A stretch of 64,000 bases of DNA from Shinella sp. PSBB067. GTDB taxonomy: Bacteria > Pseudomonadota > Alphaproteobacteria > Rhizobiales > Rhizobiaceae. The stretch lies in NCBI RefSeq assembly GCF_016839145.1, contig NZ_CP069303.1:2852001-2916000 (forward strand), given 5' to 3'. The notes beneath the pieces are model-generated. The model was not told the DNA's origin and searched no databases. It saw nothing but the letters and a program-made list of their open reading frames with translations. Shown here in pieces: positions 48,144 to 57,219 of the stretch (positions are counted from its first letter, which is position 1; each line of letters begins with the position of its first letter). A program made the translations under genes and the position numbers.

Positions 48144-49652
48144 TCACGGCAGCCGGATCGCGACCGTCTTCGTCTGGGTATAGAGATCGAGCGCCTGCGC
48201 GCCGAGCTCGCGCCCCCAGCCGGACTGCTTGAAGCCGCCGAAGGGCATGGTCACGTCGTTGAAGTTGTGGCAGTTGATCCACACCGTACCGGACTTGATC
48301 TTCGCGGCGAGCCGATGGGCCGCACCGAGATTGTTGGTCCAGATCGAGGCGGCAAGCCCGTATTCGGTATCGTTCGCATCGCGCGCGAGGGCATCGAGAT
48401 CCTCGTCGTCGAACGGCATGGCGCATGCCACCGGCCCGAAGATCTCCTCGCGAATGACGGACATGTCCCGCGTCGTGTTCGATATGATCGTCGGCTTGAC
48501 GAAATACCCCGTGTCGCCCGCCCGCCCGCCGCCGGTAACGATCTCCGCGCCGCTCGATTTGCCCTCGCAAATCAGGCGCGTGATACGCTCCATCTGCTGC
48601 TGCGAGACGACCGGTCCAAGTTCGCTCGAAGGGTCGAGGCCCGGCCCGAGCCGAAGCTTCTCCGCCCGTTCGGCAACCCCGGCCATGACCTTGTCGTAGA
48701 TCTTCCGGTGCACGAAGAACCGCGTGCCGGCGCCGCAGCTTTGGCCGGCATTGAAGAAGGCCGCGCTGGAGGCGCCCGCGACAGCCATCTCGACATCGGC
48801 ATCGGCAAGGACGATCGTCGGCGCCTTTCCGCCGAGCTCGAGGCTGACCTTCTTCAGGTTGCCGGTCGCCGCCCGCGCGATCATCTTGCCGACCTCGGTC
48901 GAGCCGGTGAAGGCGATCTTGTCGATATCGGGATGGCCGGACATGGCAGCGCCCGCCGCCTCGCCGAAGCCCGTGACGATGTTGACGACGCCTTCCGGGA
49001 TCCCCGCCTCCTCGACGAGCGTGCCGAAATAGAGCGCGCCGATGGGCGTCTGCTCGGCCGGCTTGAGCACGATGGTGCAGCCGGTCGCAAGCGCCGGCGC
49101 CACTTTCCAGGCGAGCATGGCGAGCGGGAAATTCCACGGGATGATCTGCCCGACGACCCCGACCGGTTCCCGCCGGGTATAGGCATGCCAGTCGCCCGGC
49201 GCGTTGATCGTCATGGACTCGCCGTTGAGCTTGGTCGCCCAGCCGGCATAGTAGCGGAACGTCTCGGCGGTGAAGGGCACCTCGCCGTTGCGGGAATCGC
49301 CGATGGGTTTGCCGCATTCATAGGAGTTGATCGGCCCGAGCATGTCGACATGCTGCTCGATCAGGTCGGCCAGCCTCCATATCAGCTTGGCGCGCTCGGC
49401 CGGCACCATGGACGACCACGGGCCGGAGAACGCCTTGCGCGCGGCCTTCACCGCGAGATCGACATCGGCGCCCTCGCCGGCCGGAACCGCGGCGATGACC
49501 TTGCCGCTCGACGGATCGAGAACATCGAGCGTCCTGCCCGAGGCCGCCGGCAGCCATTGGCCGCCGATCAGCATCGCGTGCCTGCCAGATACGAAGGCGG
49601 CGACCCTGGGGTCGAGAAATTTCGACGCGTCGATATGCGCGGTCATGGACAT
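48144..49652 (-). CDS. NAD(P)-dependent aldehyde dehydrogenase
   Basis: 502 residues. PWNFPL, the general base in LELGGKAPTIVLADAD, the catalytic cysteine in FFNAGQSCGAGTRFFV and EEIFGPV are present. The branch resembles betaine/phenylacetaldehyde/NAD-linked retinal-type ALDHs (FRYYAGWATKLNGE). It lies between a second aldehyde dehydrogenase (21-bp gap) and the SMP-30 gene (11-bp gap). It probably oxidises an aldehyde formed by the GMC oxidoreductase in the same operon. Confidence 0.92.
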   Translation of the reverse strand: MSMTAHIDASKFLDPRVAAFVSGRHAMLIGGQWLPAASGRTLDVLDPSSGKVIAAVPAGEGADVDLAVKAARKAFSGPWSSMVPAERAKLIWRLADLIEQHVDMLGPINSYECGKPIGDSRNGEVPFTAETFRYYAGWATKLNGESMTINAPGDWHAYTRREPVGVVGQIIPWNFPLAMLAWKVAPALATGCTIVLKPAEQTPIGALYFGTLVEEAGIPEGVVNIVTGFGEAAGAAMSGHPDIDKIAFTGSTEVGKMIARAATGNLKKVSLELGGKAPTIVLADADVEMAVAGASSAAFFNAGQSCGAGTRFFVHRKIYDKVMAGVAERAEKLRLGPGLDPSSELGPVVSQQQMERITRLICEGKSSGAEIVTGGGRAGDTGYFVKPTIISNTTRDMSVIREEIFGPVACAMPFDDEDLDALARDANDTEYGLAASIWTNNLGAAHRLAAKIKSGTVWINCHNFNDVTMPFGGFKQSGWGRELGAQALDLYTQTKTVAIRLP

Positions 49653-49673
49653 CCTCCCGGTCCGTTGCTCAGG

Positions 49674-51173
49674 TCAGCGCTGCACGAAGGGCGCGGGAAT
49701 GGAGTTCCCCGCGTCGATCCACACGCTTTTTTCCTGCAGATATTCATCGATGGCCGTGCGGCCGTTCTCCCGGCCGAAGCCGGACTGCTTGTAGCCGCCG
49801 AAGGGCGAAAGGTAGCTGGTCGCCCGGTACATGTTCACCCAGACGCTGCCGGCCTCCAGGCGCTCCGGCATTCGGATGGCGCGGCCGAGATCCTGTGTCC
49901 AGACACCGGCGGCCAGGCCATAGATGCTGTCGTTGGCGATGGCGATCGCTTCCTCCTCGTCCTCGAAGGGGATGACCGACAGGACCGGGCCGAACACCTC
50001 CTCGCGGGCGATGCGCATGGACTGGGCGACGTTGCCGAAGATGGTCGGCTCGACGAACCAGCCGCTTGCGATCGCCGGATCGTCCGGCGCCTTGCCGCCG
50101 AGAAGCTGGCTCGCCCCCTCGTTGCGGGCGATGTCGATATAGTCGAGCACCTTCCTTCGCTGGGGCTCGGTCGTGATCGGCCCCACCTGGGTCTCGGGGT
50201 CGAGCGGATCGCCGATGCGGGCCGTGCGCGCGAAGGCGACCAGCTTTTCCGTCACCTCGTCATAGACCGACCGCTGGACGAGCGCCCGCGAGCCGGCAAT
50301 GCAGGTCTGCCCGGTCGCGGCGAAGATGCCGGAGACGAGGCCCGGGACTGCCGCCTCCATTTTGGCGTCGGCGAAGACGATGTTGGCCGACTTCCCGCCG
50401 AGCTCGAGCGTCACTTTCTTCAAGCCGCCGGCGGCCGACTGGTAGACGCGCCGTCCGGTCGCATCGCCCCCGGTGAAGGCGACCTTGGCGACGGCCGGAT
50501 GGGTGACGAGGCGATCGCCGATCTCGCTTCCGAACCCGGTCACGAGATTGACCACGCCCTTGGGAAAGCCCGCCTTCTCGAAGAGCTTCGCGAAGGCGAT
50601 CGCCGAGACGGAGGAGAATTCCGAAGGCTTCCAGACGACGGTGTTGCCCGCCGCAAGGGCCGGCGCGAGCTTCCAGGTCGCCAGCATGAGCGGCGAATTC
50701 CAGGGCGTGATCGCCGTCACGACGCCGAGCGGCTCGCGGCGCGTGTAGTTGAACACGCCGGGCTTGTCGATCGGTATGACCCGGCCCTCGATCTTGTCGG
50801 CAAGCCCGCCGAAGAAGCGGAACCATTGCGGAATGTACCTGCACTGCATCCGCATTTCGTTGATCAGCTTGCCGTTGTCCCGCGTCTCGAGGACGGCGAG
50901 GGTCTCGGCCTCCTCCGCCACGAAATCGGCGAAGCGGCAGAGAAGCTGCCCGCGCGCCGTCGCCGTCATCGTCCGCCACTCGCCGCGGAACGCTTCCGCC
51001 GCCGCCTCGATCGCCTGGTCGGCATCGGCGACGCCAGCCCTCGGCACGAGCGCCCAGGGCCTGCCGGTGAAGGGATCGAAGGATTCGAAGTAATCGCCCG
51101 ACGCCGCGGCGGTCCAGCGTCCGCCGATCAGCATTTCGAGCTTTTCCTCGGCAAGTGGCGGACGCGCGATCAT
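49674..51173 (-). CDS. NAD(P)-dependent aldehyde dehydrogenase
   Basis: 499 residues. It shows PWNSPL, LELGGKSANIVFADAK, the cysteine in GIFAATGQTCIAGSR and EEVFGPV. The motif wording matches the enzyme at 22582-24072 closely (QCRYIPQWFRFFGGLADKIEG against the MPRWYRYYAGLADKVEG stretch there), a subgroup often next to amine or diol catabolic genes. It overlaps the carboxymuconolactone-decarboxylase-like gene by 4 bp. Confidence 0.92.
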   Translation of the reverse strand: MIARPPLAEEKLEMLIGGRWTAAASGDYFESFDPFTGRPWALVPRAGVADADQAIEAAAEAFRGEWRTMTATARGQLLCRFADFVAEEAETLAVLETRDNGKLINEMRMQCRYIPQWFRFFGGLADKIEGRVIPIDKPGVFNYTRREPLGVVTAITPWNSPLMLATWKLAPALAAGNTVVWKPSEFSSVSAIAFAKLFEKAGFPKGVVNLVTGFGSEIGDRLVTHPAVAKVAFTGGDATGRRVYQSAAGGLKKVTLELGGKSANIVFADAKMEAAVPGLVSGIFAATGQTCIAGSRALVQRSVYDEVTEKLVAFARTARIGDPLDPETQVGPITTEPQRRKVLDYIDIARNEGASQLLGGKAPDDPAIASGWFVEPTIFGNVAQSMRIAREEVFGPVLSVIPFEDEEEAIAIANDSIYGLAAGVWTQDLGRAIRMPERLEAGSVWVNMYRATSYLSPFGGYKQSGFGRENGRTAIDEYLQEKSVWIDAGNSIPAPFVQR

Positions 51174-51547
51174 GCCCCGGCTTCCTGCATGGCTTCGCGG
51201 GCGAGGCGGAAGGCGTCGACGCCGGCCGGCACGCCGGCATAGATGACGACCTGGAGGAGGACCTCGCGGATCTCGTCCTTCGTCACGCCGTTGCGCAACG
51301 CGCCCTTGACGTGCATCTTCAGCTCGTGCGGGCGGTTGAGCGAGGCGAGCATGGCAAGGTTCAGCATGCTGCGCGTCTTGTTGTCGAGCGTGTCACGGCC
51401 CCAGACGGCGCCCCAGCAATATTCGGTCACCAGCTCCTGGAGCGGACGATTGAAGTCGTCCGCGCTGTTGAACGACTTTTCGACGAACTCCGGTCCGAGA
51501 ACCGACTTGCGGATCTCCAGACCCTTGTCGAACACGTCCTTGCTCAT
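51170..51547 (-). CDS. Carboxymuconolactone decarboxylase family protein (PcaC-like)
   Basis: 125 residues, the length of gamma-carboxymuconolactone decarboxylase. It has the family pattern NLAMLASLNRPHELKMHVKGALRNGVTKDEIREVLLQ and YAGVPAGVDAF. The CXXC of the AhpD-type peroxidases is absent, so a decarboxylase or lactone-isomerase-like role is more likely than peroxide reduction. I chose the ATG at 51547, which has AAGGA upstream. The neighbours offer no aromatic ring-cleavage genes, so the substrate is probably not carboxymuconolactone itself. Confidence 0.88.
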   Translation of the reverse strand: MSKDVFDKGLEIRKSVLGPEFVEKSFNSADDFNRPLQELVTEYCWGAVWGRDTLDNKTRSMLNLAMLASLNRPHELKMHVKGALRNGVTKDEIREVLLQVVIYAGVPAGVDAFRLAREAMQEAGA

Positions 51548-51578
51548 TTCGGTATTCCTTTCTGTCAGGCTTGGGAGG

Positions 51579-51986
51579 TTAGAGGCCCGGCGTGGGCCGA
51601 TACTTGCGACCACGCGCAATGACGTTTCCGAGCGAACCGTCGGTGATGTATTCCTGTGTCGCCTTGGGGTCGTACTGCACGTTTTCCTGGCCCGGATAGC
51701 CGATCAGCGCGCGCACCTTCGGGTTCATGTAGTAGGTGGCGACGGCGATCGTGGTGACGGCGCTGAACGCCGCCGGCCTGTCGCGGTTGATCTCTTCGAG
51801 ATGCGCCTCGGGGCCGGCGGAAAGATCGGTCTGCAAGGCGTCCGCGAAGCCCTCCTTGAGGTCGACACGGAAATCGAGCGCAGTCCCGGCGTCGGCGAAC
51901 GTGCAGACGTCGCTGAATTTCGGCATGCGCTTGTGGGCCGGGATCAGGAAATCCGCGAGCGCCAGAAAAATCTCCTCGCGCGTCAT
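51579..51986 (-). CDS. Gluconate 2-dehydrogenase subunit 3-like small subunit of GMC oxidoreductase
   Basis: 135 residues, weakly similar in pattern to gluconate 2-dehydrogenase subunit 3 proteins (FLALADFLIPAH near the start, YYMNPKVRALIGYPGQ near the end). Such small subunits accompany FAD-GMC dehydrogenases and aid folding or export. No twin-arginine or Sec signal is present, so both proteins may be cytoplasmic. The ATG lies one base after the GMC stop, a tight pairing that supports a two-subunit enzyme. Confidence 0.7.
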   Translation of the reverse strand: MTREEIFLALADFLIPAHKRMPKFSDVCTFADAGTALDFRVDLKEGFADALQTDLSAGPEAHLEEINRDRPAAFSAVTTIAVATYYMNPKVRALIGYPGQENVQYDPKATQEYITDGSLGNVIARGRKYRPTPGL

Positions 51987-51987
51987 G

Positions 51988-53661
51988 TCAGGCCACCTTC
52001 TGGTTTCGGCGCTCGGCAATCATCCGGCGCGTGTTGCGAAGGGCGACGGCCATGATGGTGGCCGTCGGGTTGGTCGCGCCGGACGTCGGAAAGGTCGAGG
52101 CATCCATGATGTAGAGGTTCGGCACGTCGTGGCAGGCGCCGAACTGGTCGACGACCGATGTCTTCGGATCGGCGCCCATCACGCAGGTGCCGATCAGGTG
52201 CCAGCCGGATTCGCGCACGGGCGTCGAGACGAGCGTTTCGATCGCGCCCGCCGCCTTCACGGATTCCAGGCAGCGCTCGATGTTGAACTGCAGGAGGCGG
52301 TTCGAGTTCTCGTTGACCTTGTAGATGATCTGCGGCGCGGGAAGCCCGTCGGAATCGACGAGGTCCCTGGACAGCACGACCTGGTTGCTCTCCTCCGGCA
52401 GGTCCTCGCCGACGATGCCCCAGATGAGCGAATGGCCGAAGCGGCGGTCGACATTGTCGTGCAGGTTCCCGCCCCAGAAATCCTGGAAACGCCCCTCCTC
52501 CGCCACATAGACCTTCGAGCCGATGGCGCCCGATACGCCGACCGGCCCGCCCGACGGCATGCAGTTCCACTTGGAGCCGCGCACGAAACCCCGGCTCTCG
52601 TCGGTCTCGTAGAATTCGAGCGAATAGACCTGCTGGCCGAAAGGACCGCGCCAGGAATCGAGCGGATCCTCGTAGGAGGCAAGAACGCTCGCGAAGGGGT
52701 GCATCATGAGGCGCTTGCCGACGAGGCCGGAAGAATTGGCAAGGCCGTCCGGATTGCGGCTGCCGCCGGACATCAGCAGCAGGCGCGGCGTGCCGACGCC
52801 GTTTGCGCAGACGATGACCACCTTGGCGCGCTGCCGGCGATCCCGGCCATTGGCATCCACATAGACGACGCCGGTGGCAAGCCCCTGGTCGTTGGTCTCG
52901 ATCTCCTTGACGCGCGCGCGCGTCACGAGACGCGCGCCTGCCTTGAGGGCGAGCGGCCAGTGCGAGCGGTCCGTCGTCGACTTCGCCCCCTCGGGACAGC
53001 CGGTCAGGCAGGTGCCGCGCCGAACGCAGGCGTTGAGCTCGCCGAATTTCTCGGACGGGATGGCGTTGCTGCCCGGCCACCAGTGCCAGCCCATATTCTC
53101 CATGCCGAGCGCGCCCCGGCGGCCGACGGAGCCCATCGGCAGGGCGGCGAAGGGATAGGCCGGGCGCGGCGGGAAGGCGGGATCGCCGGCAAGCCCGGAC
53201 ACGCCGACCTCCCGCTCGATCTCCAGCTGGTAGGGCAGAAGGTCCTCGTAGCTGAACGGCCAGTCCTCCGCGACGCCGTCCATCGAGCGCGCCCGGAAAT
53301 CCGACGGCAGGAAATGCATCCACTGCGCGCCGTAGAGCGTGGCGCTGCCGCCGACGCCGGCGAACATCAGCGGGTTGATGTCCGTCGTGGACGTGTCGAC
53401 AGGATAGTCGTTCGGATTGTCGCGGACATTGGGATTGGGATGCCAGAGCTTGGTGCTGACCAGCTCATGCTCGGGCCGGGCGCCGGTATAGTCGTTGTAT
53501 TCCGGCCAGTCGCCCTGCTCCAGCACGACGACGGAAACGCCGGCGCGCGCCAGGTGCAAGGCCGCCACGGAGCCGGACGGGCCGGCCCCGACGATGACGA
53601 CATCCACCTCCTCGTCGCGCCTCGGACGCGCGCCCCTGTCGGCAAGGTTCTCGATTGCCAT
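51988..53661 (-). CDS. GMC family FAD-dependent oxidoreductase
   Basis: 557 residues. FAD-binding VVIVGAGPSGSVAALHLARAG is near residues 21-41 and GMC-type second motif SATLYGAQWMHFLPSDF further on. The C-terminal active-site region contains the catalytic histidine in WHLIGTCVMG and asparagine in GATNPTATIM. The ATG at 53661 follows GGAGGA; an ATG 12 bases earlier contains that ribosome site. Family members oxidise sugars, glucosides, polyols or choline. No export signal is seen. With its small subunit it is the likely first oxidation step of the operon. Confidence 0.92.
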   Translation of the reverse strand: MAIENLADRGARPRRDEEVDVVIVGAGPSGSVAALHLARAGVSVVVLEQGDWPEYNDYTGARPEHELVSTKLWHPNPNVRDNPNDYPVDTSTTDINPLMFAGVGGSATLYGAQWMHFLPSDFRARSMDGVAEDWPFSYEDLLPYQLEIEREVGVSGLAGDPAFPPRPAYPFAALPMGSVGRRGALGMENMGWHWWPGSNAIPSEKFGELNACVRRGTCLTGCPEGAKSTTDRSHWPLALKAGARLVTRARVKEIETNDQGLATGVVYVDANGRDRRQRAKVVIVCANGVGTPRLLLMSGGSRNPDGLANSSGLVGKRLMMHPFASVLASYEDPLDSWRGPFGQQVYSLEFYETDESRGFVRGSKWNCMPSGGPVGVSGAIGSKVYVAEEGRFQDFWGGNLHDNVDRRFGHSLIWGIVGEDLPEESNQVVLSRDLVDSDGLPAPQIIYKVNENSNRLLQFNIERCLESVKAAGAIETLVSTPVRESGWHLIGTCVMGADPKTSVVDQFGACHDVPNLYIMDASTFPTSGATNPTATIMAVALRNTRRMIAERRNQKVA

Positions 53662-53677
53662 ATGTTCCTCCATTCCC

Positions 53678-53691
53678 GGCGCCTTGGCGCC
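53678..53691 (-). repeat. Short hairpin after permease gene
   Basis: GGCGC-CAAG-GCGCC on the minus strand, immediately after the permease stop and just before the GMC gene. It may separate transporter and enzyme expression, but it is short and lacks a T-run. Confidence 0.3.
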
Positions 53692-54663
53692 TCAAACCAG
53701 CCGCGTGCGATAGAAGGCCGCCGCGCCGACGATGATGATGCCCTTGATGATGAGCTGCATTTCGATCGGAAACCCGAGCAGCAGCACGAGATTGTTGATG
53801 ACGACGAGGACCGCGACTCCCAGCAGCGCCCCCAGGATGGTGCCGCGCCCGCCCGACAGCGCGACACCGCCCATGACCGCCGCGACGATGGAATCGAGCT
53901 CGTAGCCCTGGCCGACCCAGTTGGACACGGTGCCGACATAGCCGAGCAGGAACAGCCCGCCGATGCCCGCGCAGACGGAACAGATGACGTAGCAGGCGAT
54001 GGTGACCCGGTCGGGCGCGATGCCGTTGAGGAACGCCGCCTTCGGATTGCTGCCGACCATGAAGATCTTGCGTCCGAGCCGCGAGCGGTGCAGCACGATG
54101 GACAGCACCACCGCCATGACGGCAAGCGTCGTCAGGTTGACCGGAATGCCCCAGATGCGGCCGGACGCCAGGAACGACATGCCCGGCGGCAGCGTGCTGA
54201 TCGGCGCGCCGCCGGTATAGGCGAAGCGCACGCCCTGCAGGATGATCATCATCGCCAGCGTCGCCAGGAACGGGCTGACATTCCGTTTCGCGACCAGCCA
54301 GCCGTTGACGAAGCCGACAAGGGCCGAGATGACGATGGCGGCGAGGAAGATCACCGGGATCGCGTCGTTGCTCGTCGCCTTGAAGGCCGTGGCGAGCACG
54401 GCGACGGTCGCCATCAGCGAGGCGACGGACAGGTCCAGCCCGCGCACCATGATGACGAAGGCCTGGCCGACGACCACCATGCCGAGCGGCGCGGCGATGG
54501 TCAGGACGTTGACGAGGTTGGCGGGCCGCAGGAATGTCGGCGACAGCAGCGCGGCGGCGACGAGCAGCACGCCGAGGAAGATGGCAAGCCCGAACCGCTC
54601 GAAGATCGCGGCCATCGAGACGCTCTTGCGGGATTTCGGCAAGGTGGCTTCAAGGGGCGCCAT
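53692..54663 (-). CDS. Ribose-type sugar ABC transporter permease (RbsC family), second copy
   Basis: 323 residues with about ten hydrophobic segments and the RbsC-family segments VVGQAFVIMVRGLDLSVASLMA and GGVALSGGRGTILGALLGV. The ATG at 54663 has GGAGGAC upstream and lies one base after the preceding permease stop. With the other permease it forms a heterodimer, unlike the RbsC homodimer of enterobacteria. Confidence 0.9.
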   Translation of the reverse strand: MAPLEATLPKSRKSVSMAAIFERFGLAIFLGVLLVAAALLSPTFLRPANLVNVLTIAAPLGMVVVGQAFVIMVRGLDLSVASLMATVAVLATAFKATSNDAIPVIFLAAIVISALVGFVNGWLVAKRNVSPFLATLAMMIILQGVRFAYTGGAPISTLPPGMSFLASGRIWGIPVNLTTLAVMAVVLSIVLHRSRLGRKIFMVGSNPKAAFLNGIAPDRVTIACYVICSVCAGIGGLFLLGYVGTVSNWVGQGYELDSIVAAVMGGVALSGGRGTILGALLGVAVLVVINNLVLLLGFPIEMQLIIKGIIIVGAAAFYRTRLV

Positions 54664-54664
54664 G

Positions 54665-55615
54665 TCACGTCCTCCGCACGGTATGGAAACCGACTGCAAC
54701 GATGATGATCACGCCCTGGATGATCCACTGGTAGTAGGACGAGACGCCGACGAAGTTCAGCAGGCTGTTGAGCATCGTCACGAGAAGCACCCCGAGGAAG
54801 GTGCCGAACACGCCGCCGCGCCCGCCGGCAAGGATGGTCCCGCCGACCACGACCGGCGTGATCGACTGCAATGTCAGCGCGGCGCCGATGCGCGGATCGC
54901 CAACACCGGTGCGGGCCGTGAGGAAGAGCCCCGCAATGCCGGCGCAAAGGCCGGAAAGCGCATAGGCCATGACCGTGATGCGCCCGACGGCCAGGCCGTT
55001 GAGCCGTGCCGCTTCCGCATCGCCTCCGACGAAATAGATGTTCCGCCCGGCGCGCGTGCGCTGAAGCCAGAGCCCGGCAATGGCGAAGACGACGACGAGG
55101 ACGATGGCGCTGACGGGAATGCCGCCGACATTCCGGTAGGCGATGTCTTCGAGGGCACGCGGGATCGAGCCGCCGGGTTCCTTGCGGTACATCAGCGTTC
55201 CGCCGAAGATCACCGACGACATGCCGAGCGTCACGATCAGCGGATGGACGCGCAGGACCACCGTCAGGATGCCGTTCACCGCACCGACGGCCGCGGCGGC
55301 GGCGAGCGCCAGCGGAACGGCCAGCCAGACCAGGTCCGGCCGCCAGTCGAGGAAATTGGCGAGAAAGACGGTGACGGCGCTGACCAGCGAGCCTATGGCA
55401 AGGTCAATGCCGCCCATCAGCACGACGAAGGTCTGCCCGAGGCTGACGAGGCCCAGCACGATCAGTTGCTGGAGCACGTTCGTGACGTTGCGCCAGGTGA
55501 GGAACCGGTCCGACAGCACGCCGCCCGCCACGAGAATGAGCAGGATGAGCCCGCCGACGATGAGATAGGACATCATCAGGCGGTTGCGCCGCAGGTCCAT
55601 CAACAGGGCGCTCAT
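54665..55615 (-). CDS. Ribose-type sugar ABC transporter permease (RbsC family), first copy
   Basis: 316 residues. Family segments LGQTFVVLMGGIDLAIGSLVSAV and VVVGGTILAGGRGGVFGTFLGV are intact. It overlaps the ATPase gene by 4 bp (ATGA) and is followed by the second permease after one base. Confidence 0.9.
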   Translation of the reverse strand: MSALLMDLRRNRLMMSYLIVGGLILLILVAGGVLSDRFLTWRNVTNVLQQLIVLGLVSLGQTFVVLMGGIDLAIGSLVSAVTVFLANFLDWRPDLVWLAVPLALAAAAAVGAVNGILTVVLRVHPLIVTLGMSSVIFGGTLMYRKEPGGSIPRALEDIAYRNVGGIPVSAIVLVVVFAIAGLWLQRTRAGRNIYFVGGDAEAARLNGLAVGRITVMAYALSGLCAGIAGLFLTARTGVGDPRIGAALTLQSITPVVVGGTILAGGRGGVFGTFLGVLLVTMLNSLLNFVGVSSYYQWIIQGVIIIVAVGFHTVRRT

Positions 55616-57147
55616 GCCACCTCTCCCAGCCGTGCCGCGGCATTGCGCCGGTCGACGGTCTTCACGGCGAGCGCCATGATCGCCTCTTCGGAGAGCGCCT
55701 CGCCCGGCACCTCGCCGACGACATGGCCCTGCGCCATGACGACGACGCGGTCCGACAGGCCGACCACCTCGGGCAGTTCGGAACTGATCATCAGGACGCC
55801 GACCCCCGAATCCGCCAGCTTGCGGATAAGCCGGTAGATCTCGACCTTCGCGCCGATATCGACGCCGCGCGTCGGCTCGTCGAGGATCAGCAACCGGTCC
55901 GAGATGCGGGACCAGCGGCTGAACAGCACCTTCTGCTGGTTGCCGCCCGACAGGCTCCCGACCTTGACTTCGGGCGATGGCGTCGCGACGGCGAAATCGG
56001 CGATCTGGCGTCTGGCGATCTCCCGCTCGCGCGAGCGGTCGACCAGTCCGCGACGCGTGACGCGGCCAAGGTCCGGCGCCACGATGTTGCTTGAAATGGG
56101 CAGGTTGAGAAAAAGGCCTTCGTCCTTGCGGTTCTCCGTCAGGAAGCCGACGCCGCGGTCGATGGCAGCCCGCGGGCGATGGTCCCCGAGCGGCTTGCCG
56201 TCCAGCTCGATCGTGCCGCTGTCGATGCCGCGCATGCCGAACACGGCCTCGGCGACCTCCGTGCGGCCCGAGCCCACCATGCCCGCGACGCCGACGATTT
56301 CGCCGGGCCGGACGTCGAGCGAGACGTCGCGCACGCGCGGCCCCGCCGCCAGGCCGCGAATGGAAAGCACCGTGTCGCCGGAAGGCGCGACCGTCCGGCG
56401 GGCGGGATAAATCTGCTCGAGCTGGCGGCCGACCATGCCGGTGATCATCTCCGTGCGCGTCATCGCGCCGACGGGCCTGGAATCGACCACCTGACCGTCC
56501 TTGAGGATGGTGACGTGGTCGGCGATCTCGAAGATCTCCTCGAGCCGGTGCGAGATATAGACGATCCCGACGCCCTGGCCGCGCAGACGGCGCATGTTGG
56601 CGAAGAGCAGATCGACCTCCTTGCCGGAGATGACAGCCGTCGGCTCGTCGAGGATGAGCAGCTTCAGGTCGCCGACCAGGGCCTTGGCGATCTCGACCAT
56701 CTGCTGGTCGGCGAGCGGAAGCTCGTCGATATGGGCCCGCGTCGTAATATCGACGCCGAGCTGCGCCAGGATTTCGGCGGCACGCGCGTGACGGGCCTTG
56801 TCGGAGATGAAACCGAGCGCGCCGCGCGGCTGCGCATCGACGAGGATGTTCTCCGCTACGCAGAGCTCCGGGAAGAGGGCGAGTTCCTGATGGATGATAT
56901 GGATGCCGGCTTCGCGGGCCTGCCGCGGGTTCTTCCAGGCGACGGTCCTGCCGAGATAGGTGATCGTGCCCGCGTCCGGCCGCACGGCACCGCCGATGAC
57001 CCGCGTGAGCGTTGATTTGCCCGCGCCGTTTTCCCCGAGAAGCGCGTGGACCTCGCCGGGGCGAACCGTGAAGTCCACCCGGTCGAGCGGCTTGACGCCC
57101 GGATATGACTTCTCGATCTGACGCAGCTCGATAACCGTTGATGACAT
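55612..57147 (-). CDS. Ribose-type sugar ABC transporter ATP-binding protein (RbsA family)
   Basis: 511 residues with two ABC domains. The first has Walker A GENGAGKST and Walker B LLILDEPTAVI. The second has the degenerate Walker A GMVGSGRTE, signature LSGGNQQK and Walker B LLILDEPTRGVD. This asymmetric arrangement is characteristic of RbsA/MglA. I chose the ATG at 57147, since an earlier in-frame start lies in the hairpin-bearing gap. It follows the binding-protein gene after 72 bp that contain a strong hairpin. Confidence 0.92.
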   Translation of the reverse strand: MSSTVIELRQIEKSYPGVKPLDRVDFTVRPGEVHALLGENGAGKSTLTRVIGGAVRPDAGTITYLGRTVAWKNPRQAREAGIHIIHQELALFPELCVAENILVDAQPRGALGFISDKARHARAAEILAQLGVDITTRAHIDELPLADQQMVEIAKALVGDLKLLILDEPTAVISGKEVDLLFANMRRLRGQGVGIVYISHRLEEIFEIADHVTILKDGQVVDSRPVGAMTRTEMITGMVGRQLEQIYPARRTVAPSGDTVLSIRGLAAGPRVRDVSLDVRPGEIVGVAGMVGSGRTEVAEAVFGMRGIDSGTIELDGKPLGDHRPRAAIDRGVGFLTENRKDEGLFLNLPISSNIVAPDLGRVTRRGLVDRSREREIARRQIADFAVATPSPEVKVGSLSGGNQQKVLFSRWSRISDRLLILDEPTRGVDIGAKVEIYRLIRKLADSGVGVLMISSELPEVVGLSDRVVVMAQGHVVGEVPGEALSEEAIMALAVKTVDRRNAAARLGEVA

Positions 57148-57178
57148 GTCCCGCACTCGATCCCGCTCCTGTGAAAAG

Positions 57179-57202
57179 CCGGCGCGCATTCCTGCGCGCC
57201 GG
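57179..57202 (-). terminator. Intercistronic hairpin between binding protein and ATPase genes
   Basis: CCGGCGCGC / GCGCGCCGG, perfect 9-bp arms with a 6-nt loop (ATTCCT on the plus strand), followed on the minus strand by CTTTTCAC. It lies 17 bp after the binding-protein stop. It probably causes partial termination or mRNA protection, giving excess binding protein over transporter. Confidence 0.6.
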
Positions 57203-57219
57203 AAAACGCCTGGGAGGGC

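Noticed and set aside
48133..49317. Fusion of an aldehyde dehydrogenase-like N-terminus to the SMP-30 protein
   Set aside because: The extra residues are another frame of the real aldehyde dehydrogenase. The SMP-30 gene has its own start and ribosome site at 48132.
51170..51547. Protocatechuate (beta-ketoadipate) pathway because of the PcaC-like gene
   Set aside because: No ring-cleavage dioxygenase, cycloisomerase or enol-lactonase of that pathway is nearby.
48267..54705. Two nearly 1000-codon plus-strand frames opposite the aldehyde dehydrogenase and GMC genes
   Set aside because: Same GC-driven shadow effect. The composition is biased to Arg, Asp, Gly and His, and they cross several real genes.
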